Origin: Eubacterium ramulus
GTDB lineage: Bacteria; Bacillota; Clostridia; Lachnospirales; Lachnospiraceae
Reading direction: 5' to 3'
Assembly: GCF_003122485.1 (NCBI RefSeq)
Contig: NZ_JRFU01000014.1
Coordinates: forward strand, 1 to 54,187
Length of the DNA: 54,187 nucleotides
Shown here: positions 9,056 through 17,646 of the stretch, one piece after another
Numbering within the stretch: position 1 is the stretch's first letter
Layout: every line of letters starts with the position of its first letter
Program-made: the position numbers and the translations under genes
Notes under the pieces: generated by a model
The model's input: the letters and a program-made list of their open reading frames with translations, nothing else
Told to the model about the DNA's origin: nothing
Databases searched by the model: none

Positions 9056-9069
9056 AAGAGGATAAGAGT

Positions 9070-10365
9070 ATGAATATGAAAGAGTATTATGATGTCATTA
9101 TAGTTGGTACGGGAGCTGCTGGTTTGTACTGTGCATTGAATCTTCCGGAGCGAAAAAAAGTATTATTACTCACAAAGCAGAAAGCGGATCAGTCCGATTC
9201 ATTTCTGGCGCAGGGTGGTATCTGCATGCTTCGTGGAGAAGGCGATTACAACGATTATTTTCAGGATACCATGCGTGCGGGACATTTTGAAAACGATGAA
9301 AAAGCAGTGGAACTGATGATCCGCAGTTCAAACAGTATTATCCGGGATCTGGTACGCAGACACGTTGATTTTGCAAGGGATGCACAGGGAAATCTGGCTT
9401 TTACCAGAGAAGGTGCACATTCCCAGCCACGTATCCTGTTTCATGAAGATGAGACCGGAAAACAGATCACTCAGACTTTGTTAGATGAGGTAAATACGAA
9501 AGATAATATCGAAATCTGTGAATATATGACCATGGTAGATCTGATCGTCAAAGATAACGTGTGCGGCGGTATTATTATCATGGATGAAAAAAATGAGGTA
9601 TACCCGGTACGTGCCAAACATGTCGTTTTAGCGTGTGGTGGTCTGGGTGGATTGTATCAGAATTCCACCAATTTTCCACATATTACCGGTGACGCTCTTG
9701 GAATCGCAATGAAGCACCAGATTGTATTAGAGCATCTGGATTACATACAGATTCATCCAACCACGTTGTATTCAAAAAAGCCGGGAAGACGTTTTCTGGT
9801 ATCAGAGTCCGTTCGTGGTGAGGGTGCTCTGCTGCTGGATAAAAATGGTCAGCGGTTTACGGACGAATTGCAACCGCGTGACACAGTAAGTAAAGCAATT
9901 TTTGCACAGATGGAAAAAGAGGGCAGTCATTGTGTCTGGGAGGATATGCGTCCTCTGGGCAAGGATACGATTCTGAAGCATTTCCCGAATATATATCAGC
10001 ATTGTCTGGATGAGGGATATGATCCATGCAAAGAGCCAATCCCGGTTGTTCCGGCGCAGCATTATTTTATGGGCGGCATCAAAGTTGATCTGGGAAGTCG
10101 TACCTCCATGAAGGGATTGTATGCCTGTGGAGAGACAAGCTGTAACGGTGTACACGGCAAAAACCGTCTGGCAAGCAATTCTCTGCTGGAGTCTCTGGTA
10201 TTTGCACGGAGAGCCGCAGATGACATTATGTTTGGGGAAGAACCGGAATTTGATGCATCGGGCAGACTGGATTGCAGCAGATACGAAGACCGGGATGCTA
10301 TTTTGGGTGAATACCATAAAGCAGTACGCAGTGAGATCGAAAGGATGAAAAAGAGTCATGAATAG
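9070..10365 (+). CDS. nadB: L-aspartate oxidase
   Basis: A cytoplasmic flavoenzyme that oxidises L-aspartate to iminoaspartate, the first step of de novo NAD synthesis. The N-terminal FAD motif is VGTGAAGLYCAL. The segment SDSFLAQGGI, the substrate region REGAHS and the C-terminal GLYACGETSCNGVHGKNRLASNSLLE are typical. At 431 residues it is shorter than the E. coli enzyme (about 540) and lacks most of the C-terminal helical domain, as do other clostridial forms I recall. The start is ATG 9070 behind AGAGGATAAG; an in-frame ATG at 9034 lies inside the leader stem-loop and has no ribosome site. The last 8 bases overlap nadC. Confidence 0.95.
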   Translation: MNMKEYYDVIIVGTGAAGLYCALNLPERKKVLLLTKQKADQSDSFLAQGGICMLRGEGDYNDYFQDTMRAGHFENDEKAVELMIRSSNSIIRDLVRRHVDFARDAQGNLAFTREGAHSQPRILFHEDETGKQITQTLLDEVNTKDNIEICEYMTMVDLIVKDNVCGGIIIMDEKNEVYPVRAKHVVLACGGLGGLYQNSTNFPHITGDALGIAMKHQIVLEHLDYIQIHPTTLYSKKPGRRFLVSESVRGEGALLLDKNGQRFTDELQPRDTVSKAIFAQMEKEGSHCVWEDMRPLGKDTILKHFPNIYQHCLDEGYDPCKEPIPVVPAQHYFMGGIKVDLGSRTSMKGLYACGETSCNGVHGKNRLASNSLLESLVFARRAADDIMFGEEPEFDASGRLDCSRYEDRDAILGEYHKAVRSEIERMKKSHE

Positions 10366-11209
10366 TATTACGATGAAATTGCAGGCAGACGAACTGATCC
10401 GTCTGGCACTGCAAGAAGATATTACAAGCGAAGATGTGTCTACCAATGCGGTAATGCCAACGGCGCAGCAGGGAACCGTAGATCTGATTGCAAAAGAAGA
10501 TGGCATTATGGCAGGTCTGGATGTCTATGCCCGCGTGTTTACGTTACTGGATCCGGCAACGGTTGTGACATTTCAGGTAAAAGACGGAGACCGCGTAAAA
10601 CCGGGAGATCTGATTGGAACGGTTACCGGTGATATCCGCGTATTACTTTCCGGAGAACGTGTGGCATTGAACTATCTGCAGCGGATGAGCGGCATTGCAA
10701 CTTATACCCGTCAGGTGGCAGACCTTCTGGAAGGCAGTGGAGTAACTTTACTGGATACAAGAAAAACAACGCCGAACTGTCGTATTTTTGAAAAATATGC
10801 CGTACGGGTTGGTGGTGGCTGCAATCATCGTTACAACCTTTCGGACGGTGTTTTGTTAAAAGATAATCATATCGGAGCTGCCGGAAGCATTACAAATGCT
10901 ATCCAAATGGCAAAAGCTTATGCGCCGTTTGTCCGTAAAATCGAAATTGAAGTAGAGACTTTAGAGCAGGTAAAAGAGGCAGTTGATGCCGGTGCAGACA
11001 TTATTATGTTGGATAATATGACACCGGACACTATGCGTCAGGCAGTAGAACTGATCGATGGACGTGCACAGACAGAGTGTTCCGGAAATATCACAAAAGA
11101 AAACATTGCCCGCATCCGGGAGATCGGTGTTGATTTTGTTTCCAGCGGTGCATTGACACATTCTGCACCGATTCTGGATATTTCCATGAAACATTTACAT
11201 GCGATTTAA
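10358..11209 (+). CDS. nadC: Nicotinate-nucleotide pyrophosphorylase (carboxylating)
   Basis: Quinolinate phosphoribosyltransferase, which makes nicotinate mononucleotide from quinolinate and PRPP with loss of CO2. The 283 residues show the family features: ALNYLQRMSGIAT, LLDTRKTTPNCR, the VRVGGGCNHRYNLSDGVLLKDNH block that binds both substrates, and EVETLEQ. It overlaps nadB by 8 bases and shares its promoter. NadA, encoded 121 bases downstream, makes its substrate together with NadB. Confidence 0.97.
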   Translation: MNSITMKLQADELIRLALQEDITSEDVSTNAVMPTAQQGTVDLIAKEDGIMAGLDVYARVFTLLDPATVVTFQVKDGDRVKPGDLIGTVTGDIRVLLSGERVALNYLQRMSGIATYTRQVADLLEGSGVTLLDTRKTTPNCRIFEKYAVRVGGGCNHRYNLSDGVLLKDNHIGAAGSITNAIQMAKAYAPFVRKIEIEVETLEQVKEAVDAGADIIMLDNMTPDTMRQAVELIDGRAQTECSGNITKENIARIREIGVDFVSSGALTHSAPILDISMKHLHAI

Positions 11210-11330
11210 TATGGGAGATTCGTGAACGATTCTTTTCATAACATACGTAGAGAAACAAATTTTTACAAATGAGTCATGCCATGAAAAAGGAGATTGATTC
11301 AGAATTTGTGTAAGAAAGTGAGAAAATAAA

Positions 11331-12248
11331 ATGACAATAGCAGAAATACAGCAGGAAATCATGCGTATGAAAAAGGAGCAGGATGTCTGTATCCTTGCAC
11401 ATGCGTATCAGGGACAGGAAATTTTGGAAGTAGCTGACTATATGGGTGATTCTTATGGCTTAAGCGTACAGGCATCCAAAAGTAACTGCAAAGGCGTTAT
11501 TATGTGCGGTGTCCGTTTTATGGCAGAGACCTGTAAAATTTTAAGTCCGGAAAAAACGGTATGGCTTGCCAATCCGGCAGCGGGATGTCCGATGGCAGAG
11601 CAGTTAGACCTTGATTTTTTACGCGCTTTAAAGCAAAAATATCCGGATCATGCAGTGGTTGCCTATATCAATACCACTTCTGAACTGAAAACAGAGTGTG
11701 ACGTATGTGTTACTTCATCCTCTGCTGTTGAAATCTGTAAAAAATTAGATGCAGATAAGATTTTATTTATTCCGGACCCGAACCTTGGTCGTTATGTGGC
11801 ACAGCAGCTTCCGGAGAAAGAATTTGCTTTTTACACCGGTGGATGTCCGCGTCATATGATCGTAACGCCGGAGCACGTCAGAAAAGCAAAAGAGCTGCAT
11901 CCGAACGCGTTGCTTTTGGTTCACCCGGAATGTCGGCAGGAAGTCGTTGCACAGGCAGACTATGTCGGTTCGACTACCGGAATCATGAATTTTGCAAAAA
12001 AATCCGATCATAAAGAGTTTATTATCGGTACTGAAAACAGCATCGTACAGCATTTACAGTTTGAATGCCCGGAGAAGCAGTTTTATCCACTGACTGTACA
12101 ATTAACCTGTATGAATATGAAGATCACAACATTGATGGATATTTATAATTGCCTGAAAGGTTGCGGCGGCGAAGAAATTACCCTGCCGGAGCATGTCATG
12201 GAAGGTGCCGGCAGATGTATTTACCGTATGGTAGAACTTGGCGGTTGA
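11331..12248 (+). CDS. nadA: Quinolinate synthase
   Basis: A 4Fe-4S dehydratase that condenses iminoaspartate with dihydroxyacetone phosphate to quinolinate. At 305 residues it has the length of NadA. Three conserved cysteines that should hold the cluster are in VIMCGVRFMAET, ECDVCVTSSSA-type and HPECRQEV contexts, and LACIAHAY-like CILAHAYQ is at the N-terminus. A 121-base gap separates it from nadC; I see no terminator in the gap, so it is probably read from the nadB promoter. AAGTGAGAAAATAAA gives only a weak ribosome site before ATG 11331. Confidence 0.95.
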   Translation: MTIAEIQQEIMRMKKEQDVCILAHAYQGQEILEVADYMGDSYGLSVQASKSNCKGVIMCGVRFMAETCKILSPEKTVWLANPAAGCPMAEQLDLDFLRALKQKYPDHAVVAYINTTSELKTECDVCVTSSSAVEICKKLDADKILFIPDPNLGRYVAQQLPEKEFAFYTGGCPRHMIVTPEHVRKAKELHPNALLLVHPECRQEVVAQADYVGSTTGIMNFAKKSDHKEFIIGTENSIVQHLQFECPEKQFYPLTVQLTCMNMKITTLMDIYNCLKGCGGEEITLPEHVMEGAGRCIYRMVELGG

Positions 12249-12371
12249 TGAATATCATGTATTGCTGTTCACAATCATATACTCAGGGAATAATTATGCG
12301 TGTGTGAAATATTCACTGGGTATTGTTGTGTTTGAATCTATATGAGAAATTGTAATATTATAATTACTTAT

Positions 12372-12409
12372 GGCGGGAGAGATTTTTCTTTCCTGCCTTG
12401 TGTTTTTTT
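12372..12409 (+). terminator. Intrinsic terminator after nadA
   Basis: GGCGGGAGAG pairs with CTTTCCTGCC over ten positions including two G-U pairs, followed by TTGTGTTTTTTT. It closes the nad operon. The downstream T-run is shared with the -35 region of the holA promoter. Confidence 0.8.
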
Positions 12410-12426
12410 CGGAATCATATTATACT
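12398..12426 (+). promoter_or_regulatory. holA promoter, predicted to give a leaderless mRNA
   Basis: TTGTGT (12398-12403), 17-base spacer, TATACT (12421-12426). The holA ATG lies at 12434, exactly where transcription would be expected to start. Confidence 0.55.
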
Positions 12427-12433
12427 TTGAGAC

Positions 12434-13414
12434 ATGAAAATATTACAGGAAGATTTAAAAACAGGAAATTTTAAACATATTTATTTGCTATATGGCGAAG
12501 AGGCATATCTGGTCCGGCAGTACAGAGACCGTCTGAGAGACAGTTTGTGTGTAGAAGGAGATACAATGAACACTTCTGTCTTTTCCGGAAAAGATATCCG
12601 ACCTGCATCGCTGATCGATCTGTCGGAGACCATGCCGTTTTTTGCAGAGCGGCGTGTGATTTTTGTGGAAAACAGTGGATTTTTCAAAAAAAGTCCCGAA
12701 GATCTTGCAGCATATCTGGGAGAACTGCCGGAAACCACGTATTTTATTTTTGTGGAAGAAGAAGTGGATAAGCGCGGCAAAATGTATAAGCAGGTCAAAA
12801 AGTTTGGCAGCGTGGTAGAATTTAAGCGTCAGACGGATGCCGTACTGATGCAATGGATTCTTGGAAAATTAAAGAAAGAAAACAAGCGGATCACCCGTCC
12901 GGTGATGGAACTGTTCTTAGACAAAACCGGCACCGATATGGAGCTGATCACGCAGGAATTAGAAAAACTGCTTTGCTATACCATGGAAAAAGACGTGATT
13001 GAAGCGGCAGATGTCGAAGCAATCTGTGCCAACCAGATCAATGGTAAGATTTTTGATATGGTAGATGCCATTGGACGCAAGGAGCAGAAAAAAGCACTGG
13101 ATCTGTATTATGACCTGCTGATGCTCAAAGAACCTGCCATGCGGATTTTGTATCTGGTGACACGTCATTTCCAGATTCTGATGCAACTTCGGGATATGAC
13201 GGGAAAAGGCTTTGACAACAAACAAATGGCAGCAAAAGCCGGTGTTCCGGAATTTGCCGTACGCAAATATCTTGGACAGGCAAAAAGTTTTTCTCTGGCT
13301 CAGTTAGAGGAGATCGTGCGTGCCAGCGTACAGACCGATGAAAATATTAAAACGGGTCAGATGGCCGATCAGCTTGCGGTAGAATTACTGATTATTTCCA
13401 CGATGCAGGGGTAA
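12434..13414 (+). CDS. holA: DNA polymerase III delta subunit
   Basis: The delta subunit of the clamp loader, which opens the beta clamp for loading on DNA. The 326 residues begin MKILQEDLKTGNFKHIYLLYGEEAYL, the family opening, and the RNKKIT-like and GTDMELITQELEKL segments follow at the expected places. The start is fixed by homology, yet no Shine-Dalgarno sequence precedes it and a promoter -10 box ends only 7 bases upstream. In B. subtilis holA lies close to comEC; here nadBCA separates them. Confidence 0.93.
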   Translation: MKILQEDLKTGNFKHIYLLYGEEAYLVRQYRDRLRDSLCVEGDTMNTSVFSGKDIRPASLIDLSETMPFFAERRVIFVENSGFFKKSPEDLAAYLGELPETTYFIFVEEEVDKRGKMYKQVKKFGSVVEFKRQTDAVLMQWILGKLKKENKRITRPVMELFLDKTGTDMELITQELEKLLCYTMEKDVIEAADVEAICANQINGKIFDMVDAIGRKEQKKALDLYYDLLMLKEPAMRILYLVTRHFQILMQLRDMTGKGFDNKQMAAKAGVPEFAVRKYLGQAKSFSLAQLEEIVRASVQTDENIKTGQMADQLAVELLIISTMQG

Positions 13415-13460
13415 AATTTGTTATTGTGTATAAAATTTAAGGCTCTGGCACAAATAAGTG

Positions 13461-13489
13461 TTGCAATTACATTTTTACTGTGCTAGAAT
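13461..13489 (+). promoter_or_regulatory. Promoter of amtB-glnK
   Basis: TTGCAA (13461-13466), 17-base spacer ending in TGTGC, TAGAAT (13484-13489). The TG before the -10 is an extended -10 feature. A hairpin terminator lies about 15 bases beyond the expected start. Confidence 0.7.
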
Positions 13490-13506
13490 CAGACGCAGAA
13501 AGACAA

Positions 13507-13540
13507 AGACGTCTGGATGAATTCATCCAGGCGTCTTTTT
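13507..13540 (+). terminator. Terminator in the amtB leader
   Basis: A 15-base arm (13507-13521) pairs with 13522-13536, with a single G-U pair, followed by a T-run. It is too far (about 90 bases) after holA and too close to the amtB promoter to serve holA only. It would stop transcripts from the amtB promoter after about 45 bases unless relieved. AGAC-AAAGAC-GTCT (13501-13514) just before it is a four-base-pair hairpin with a hexaloop that overlaps the terminator arm. Confidence 0.75.
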
Positions 13541-13632
13541 GTGTTCCTGGATAATTTTTCGGTAACACAGAGAGTTGAAATAGGGAAAATGAATGGAGTC
13601 GCATTTTCCGGTTATTAAGGAGGATTTTGAAA

Positions 13633-14874
13633 ATGAACACAGGAGATACCGCTTTTATGATGATTTGCTCAGCGCTGGTATTTTTTATGACACCAGGTCT
13701 GGCATTCTTTTATGGAGGACTGGTTCGAAGAAAAAATGTAGTAAACACAATGATGGCATGTGTATCCATCATGGGGCTTGCCGTTGTAATGTGGGTAGCC
13801 TTTGGTTATTCCCTTGCTTTTGGTGGCAACCACGGAGGCATTATCGGAGATTTCCGCTGGGCATTCTTACATGGCATTAACATGTCAGAGGCAGGACCTT
13901 ATGCAGACAGTATCCCACATCTGGTATACATCGCTTTCCAGATGATGTTTGCCATCATTACACCGGCACTGATCACAGGATCTCTTGTTGGTCGAATGAA
14001 ATTTAAAGCATTATTTTTCTTTATCGCTTTGTGGTCAGTCGTTGTATATTATCCGCTGGCACATATGGTATGGGGCGAAGGCGGACTGCTGGCAGCCATC
14101 GGATCTGTTGATTTCGCAGGTGGAAACGTCGTTCATATCAATTCCGGTATCACTGCTTTAACATTAGCCATTTTACTTGGACGCAGAAAAGGATATAATA
14201 AAGTTGCTTATCGTGTACATAACATTCCATTCGTTGTTCTGGGAGCTTCCATGCTGTGGTTTGGATGGTTCGGATTCAATGCCGGAAGTGCTTTAAAAGC
14301 AGACGGACTTGCCGCACATGCGTTTATGACAAGCGCTATTTCCGCCGGAGTTGCATTATTATCCTGGATGCTTCTGGATGTGATCATGGATAAGAAAACG
14401 ACACTGGTTGGTGCATCCACTGGTTTAGTTGTTGGATTAGTTGCAATCACACCGGGAGCAGGTTTCGTCCCGATCTGGTCCGCATTTATCATTGGAGCAT
14501 TAGTCAGCCCAATCTGCTTCTTCGGCGTAAAACTGATCAAACAGAAACTGAAAATCGATGATGCGTTAGATGCATTCGGATGCCATGGTATCGGTGGTAT
14601 CTGGGGCGGTATCGCAACCGGATTATTTGGAAAATCATCGATCAACAGTGCTGCACGCTGGGATGGACTTGTATTCGGAGATGTACATCTGTTTCTAGCA
14701 CAGCTGGCAGGTATCGGTATCACAATTGCCATCGCAGTAGTCGGAACATTGGTTTGTATCGGAATCGTACGCATCTTTACAAAGATTCGTGTGGATGACC
14801 GTTCTGAAACCATCGGTCTGGATCTGTCCGAACATGGTGAGAAAGCTTATCCGTCCTTCAATGGTTGGGATTAA
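13633..14874 (+). CDS. amtB: Ammonium transporter
   Basis: An Amt/Mep/Rh family channel of 413 residues with about eleven membrane helices that conducts ammonia/ammonium across the cytoplasmic membrane. Typical sequence: FFYGGLVRRKNVVNTMM near the N-terminus, MFAIITPALITGS, the GNVVHINSGITAL signature with a pore His, and the second pore His in DAFGCHGIGGIWGG. The cytoplasmic tail is short, ending SEHGEKAYPSFNGWD. The start is ATG 13633 with AAGGAGGA eight bases upstream. The PII gene follows 98 bases downstream, the usual pairing in which PII plugs the channel. Confidence 0.97.
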   Translation: MNTGDTAFMMICSALVFFMTPGLAFFYGGLVRRKNVVNTMMACVSIMGLAVVMWVAFGYSLAFGGNHGGIIGDFRWAFLHGINMSEAGPYADSIPHLVYIAFQMMFAIITPALITGSLVGRMKFKALFFFIALWSVVVYYPLAHMVWGEGGLLAAIGSVDFAGGNVVHINSGITALTLAILLGRRKGYNKVAYRVHNIPFVVLGASMLWFGWFGFNAGSALKADGLAAHAFMTSAISAGVALLSWMLLDVIMDKKTTLVGASTGLVVGLVAITPGAGFVPIWSAFIIGALVSPICFFGVKLIKQKLKIDDALDAFGCHGIGGIWGGIATGLFGKSSINSAARWDGLVFGDVHLFLAQLAGIGITIAIAVVGTLVCIGIVRIFTKIRVDDRSETIGLDLSEHGEKAYPSFNGWD

Positions 14875-14972
14875 TACATATATGTGAAAAATATTCGATG
14901 TTCTGAAAAACGTGAAAGTTTGAAAATCAGATGATATTTTGAAAAAATCAGGACAATCAAAAGGAGATATCT

Positions 14973-15374
14973 ATGTTAATCAAAGTAGAAGCAATTATAA
15001 ATGAAGAAAAATTCGAAGATGTCAAAGAGGCATTAAATGCCATTCATGTCAATGGTATTACGGTTTCACAGGTCATGGGTTGTGGCACCCAGCGTGGATT
15101 AAAGCGTTATGTCCGTGGTTCTGAGGTAGAAATCAACCTGTTGCCGAAGATTAAATTGGAGATTGTAGTTTCCTCTGAAAAATGGGAAGAAAAGGTCATT
15201 GATACGATCCAAAAAACAGCTTACACTGGAAATGTCGGTGACGGAAAAATTTTCAGCTATGAACTCCGCACCGCTACCAAGATTCGTACGAATGAAAAGA
15301 ATGAACATGCGATCTGGGGTGATGAGCAGCGGCAGGAATATGCACGAAATCCAGAGACAAAAGAAAACCTGTAA
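14973..15374 (+). CDS. glnK: PII-type nitrogen regulatory protein
   Basis: A trimeric signal protein of 133 residues that senses ATP/ADP and 2-oxoglutarate and gates AmtB. The core matches PII: the T-loop from GTQRG to LLPKIKLEIVV, then TGNVGDGKIF for nucleotide and KIRT near the end. Two points differ from E. coli GlnB. The T-loop tyrosine that is uridylylated (Y51) aligns with Val52, and the C-terminus runs about 20 residues beyond the usual 112. Loss of the tyrosine suggests there is no GlnD-type modification. The gene is linked to amtB, so glnK is the most sensible symbol. Confidence 0.9.
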   Translation: MLIKVEAIINEEKFEDVKEALNAIHVNGITVSQVMGCGTQRGLKRYVRGSEVEINLLPKIKLEIVVSSEKWEEKVIDTIQKTAYTGNVGDGKIFSYELRTATKIRTNEKNEHAIWGDEQRQEYARNPETKENL

Positions 15375-15420
15375 TCGTAATCTACCGGAAAAATAATCTT
15401 AAAGTTAAATAATCAAAAAG

Positions 15421-15475
15421 AATGGATGCCATTTTCTGAACAGTGTATGTCAGAAATCTTGACATCCATTTTTTG
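15421..15475 (+). terminator. Terminator after glnK
   Basis: AATGGATG (15421-15428) pairs with CATCCATT (15463-15470), and TTTCTGA/TCAGAAA pairs inside. TTTTTT follows. The plus-strand amtB-glnK unit ends here before the convergent rqcH gene. Confidence 0.85.
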
Positions 15476-15631
15476 TTAACTTATGAAGCAAAAAGGTTTG
15501 ACTTCAAATATTATGTCATGAGCAAAATCAGTTCATGATCTACATTTGTCAACCATACTAGCATGTTGAATGTTTTGCGCTCATTTCACCATAGTCACAT
15601 AATTGTAAGAATAATATACAATCGAAACAGA

Positions 15632-17371
15632 TTATTCAGAAACCAGTTCCAGCCCTGTAATATCCGGTTGAATGGTGAGAGAGTAGTTTGTATAGTAAAC
15701 CACAAATCCCGGTTTTGCCTTATTCGGTTTTTTTACATTTTTCTTTTGCAGATAATCAATTTCTACTTTTTCATTACCACGTCCTTTGGAATAAAAAGCA
15801 GCCAAACGTCCGGCTTCTTCAAACGTGCGATCCGGCATTTCACCTGTTTTTGTTTTCACAAGCACATGAGAACCCGGCATGCCTTTTGCATGGAACCACC
15901 AGTCATTGCCTTCTGCAAATTTGAAGGTAAGCTCATCATTCTGGAAATTGTTTTTACCGACATAGATGTCAAATCCATCGGTAGAACGGTAATGATACGG
16001 TTTGCTCTTGCCCTGTGTTTTCTTTTTAGAATATTTGTGCTTGATATAACCGCTTTCCATCATTTCTTCCTTGATCTGCTGTAAGTCAGCTTCTGTCTCT
16101 GCAATATCCAATGCAGTAGCAATAGAATCCAGATGATCAATTTCAAGCTGTGTATCCTCAATCAAATCTGTCAACGCCTCATACGTGCGTTTCAGTTTTG
16201 CATACCGGTCAAAATACTTTTTCGCATTGTCAAGTGGTGAAATCGTAGCATCCAACGGAATATGAATCGTCTCATTCGTATAATAATTCAACGCATCAAA
16301 TCCTTTGCATCCTTCCTCTAACTGATATCCATACGTATGGATCAGTTCGCCGTATACTTTGTATTTTTCCCGTTTTTCTGTATCTTTTAACTGCTTTTTC
16401 TGCAGGTCGTATTTCTTACGGTTACGCTCCAGCAGTGTTGTGATTACATGACGCAGATCCGCGGATTTCTGGCGCATACGGGTATAGAGACTACGCTGTG
16501 CGTAATAGTTTTCCAGCACTTCCGAAATAGAATCATAGGAAACTACGGTATCCGATGCGTAGGAAGTCAACGGGATTGCCGCATATTCCACCGGTTCGTC
16601 CTGATGCATGATGATATTTGGATAAAAACGACCTTCCCGGATATCGATCATCGCTGCCAGAAAGACCTCTGCCAGTTTTTCTTTCTGAGCTTCATTCAGA
16701 GAAGCACATGGCGCATCACCATCTACATCTGCCCGATAACAGAATTCATTCGCAGCTAACGGACTGATACCAGTATAAGAAGTATAGATTGCTTTAGCAA
16801 CTCCGCATGGCTTGGAAAGCGCATGCTCTGTAAAATGTTCTGCCGTTTCTTCTAATGGATTCATCTTGTCCTGTTGCGCCGGAATAAAATAGGTGCGCCC
16901 CGGAAGTACTTCACGGACAGAACTTACCTGTGCGGAAATATGTTTGATACTGTCAAGGATCATGTCATTTTCATCACAAAAGATGATGTTACTGTGTTTT
17001 CCCATCAACTCAATGATCAGTTTTTTATGCCGGAGATCACCAAGATCATCCAGATGTTCGATCTCAAACACAATGATTCGTTCCATTCCCGGTTGCGTGA
17101 TCGCAGTGATTCGTCCATTTGCCACATGTTTTCGAAGCAGCATGCAGAAATTCGGTGCGGTCATCGGGCTTGGTTTATTTTTATCTGAAATATAGACCAG
17201 TGGCAGAGAAGCGCTTGCAGACAAAAGCAGACGTTTCTGACCGTTTGATCCCTTCATGGTAAGAAGCAGCTCATCCTTTTCCGGCTGCGCGATCTTACTC
17301 AACCTTGCATTTGTAAAATTTTCCTGTAGTTCTTTTGCCAGACTGGCAACTACAATACCATCAAGAGCCAT
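15632..17371 (-). CDS. rqcH: Rqc2-homologue RqcH (NFACT protein)
   Basis: A ribosome-quality-control factor of 579 residues that binds stalled 50S-peptidyl-tRNA complexes and directs addition of alanine tails. It was formerly called a fibronectin-binding protein. It starts MALDGIVVASLAKEL with AGGAGGAG just upstream; a longer frame to 17416 would add 15 residues without support. The NFACT-N domain includes FCMLLRKH and LIIELMGKHSNI, a central coiled coil spans about 290-430, and the C-terminal NFACT-R domain has the WFHAKGMPGSHVLVK motif. The DR motif of the B. subtilis protein (D97-R98) reads E97-R98 here. It is a single minus-strand gene. Confidence 0.93.
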   Translation of the reverse strand: MALDGIVVASLAKELQENFTNARLSKIAQPEKDELLLTMKGSNGQKRLLLSASASLPLVYISDKNKPSPMTAPNFCMLLRKHVANGRITAITQPGMERIIVFEIEHLDDLGDLRHKKLIIELMGKHSNIIFCDENDMILDSIKHISAQVSSVREVLPGRTYFIPAQQDKMNPLEETAEHFTEHALSKPCGVAKAIYTSYTGISPLAANEFCYRADVDGDAPCASLNEAQKEKLAEVFLAAMIDIREGRFYPNIIMHQDEPVEYAAIPLTSYASDTVVSYDSISEVLENYYAQRSLYTRMRQKSADLRHVITTLLERNRKKYDLQKKQLKDTEKREKYKVYGELIHTYGYQLEEGCKGFDALNYYTNETIHIPLDATISPLDNAKKYFDRYAKLKRTYEALTDLIEDTQLEIDHLDSIATALDIAETEADLQQIKEEMMESGYIKHKYSKKKTQGKSKPYHYRSTDGFDIYVGKNNFQNDELTFKFAEGNDWWFHAKGMPGSHVLVKTKTGEMPDRTFEEAGRLAAFYSKGRGNEKVEIDYLQKKNVKKPNKAKPGFVVYYTNYSLTIQPDITGLELVSE

Positions 17372-17646
17372 AAAACTCCTCCTAACTTCACTGTCTGAAT
17401 CACTTTTTTGATGCAAATAAAATTTTTACATATTATTTTGATACGATTTTTATTTGAAAATGCGTGATTCGCTAATAAAAAATGGTAGCATGATTTTGGC
17501 AAAAAAGCAAATTAAAACTGGAAAAAACGGAAATGGTGTGTTATTATATTGGATGTTTAACCGTAAAAAATGAAAAAGTGAAATATATATGATTTTACGA
17601 CTGAAATAACAAGATACAAATAACGAAGCGAAAGGAGTGCTTTTCC

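Noticed and set aside
8862-9065. Small gene in the nadB leader
   Set aside because: The frame runs across the promoter, operator and structured leader and has no ribosome site.
9034-9069. Longer nadB start at ATG 9034
   Set aside because: The extra 12 codons lie in the 3' arm of the leader stem and lack a ribosome site; ATG 9070 has one and fits the family start.
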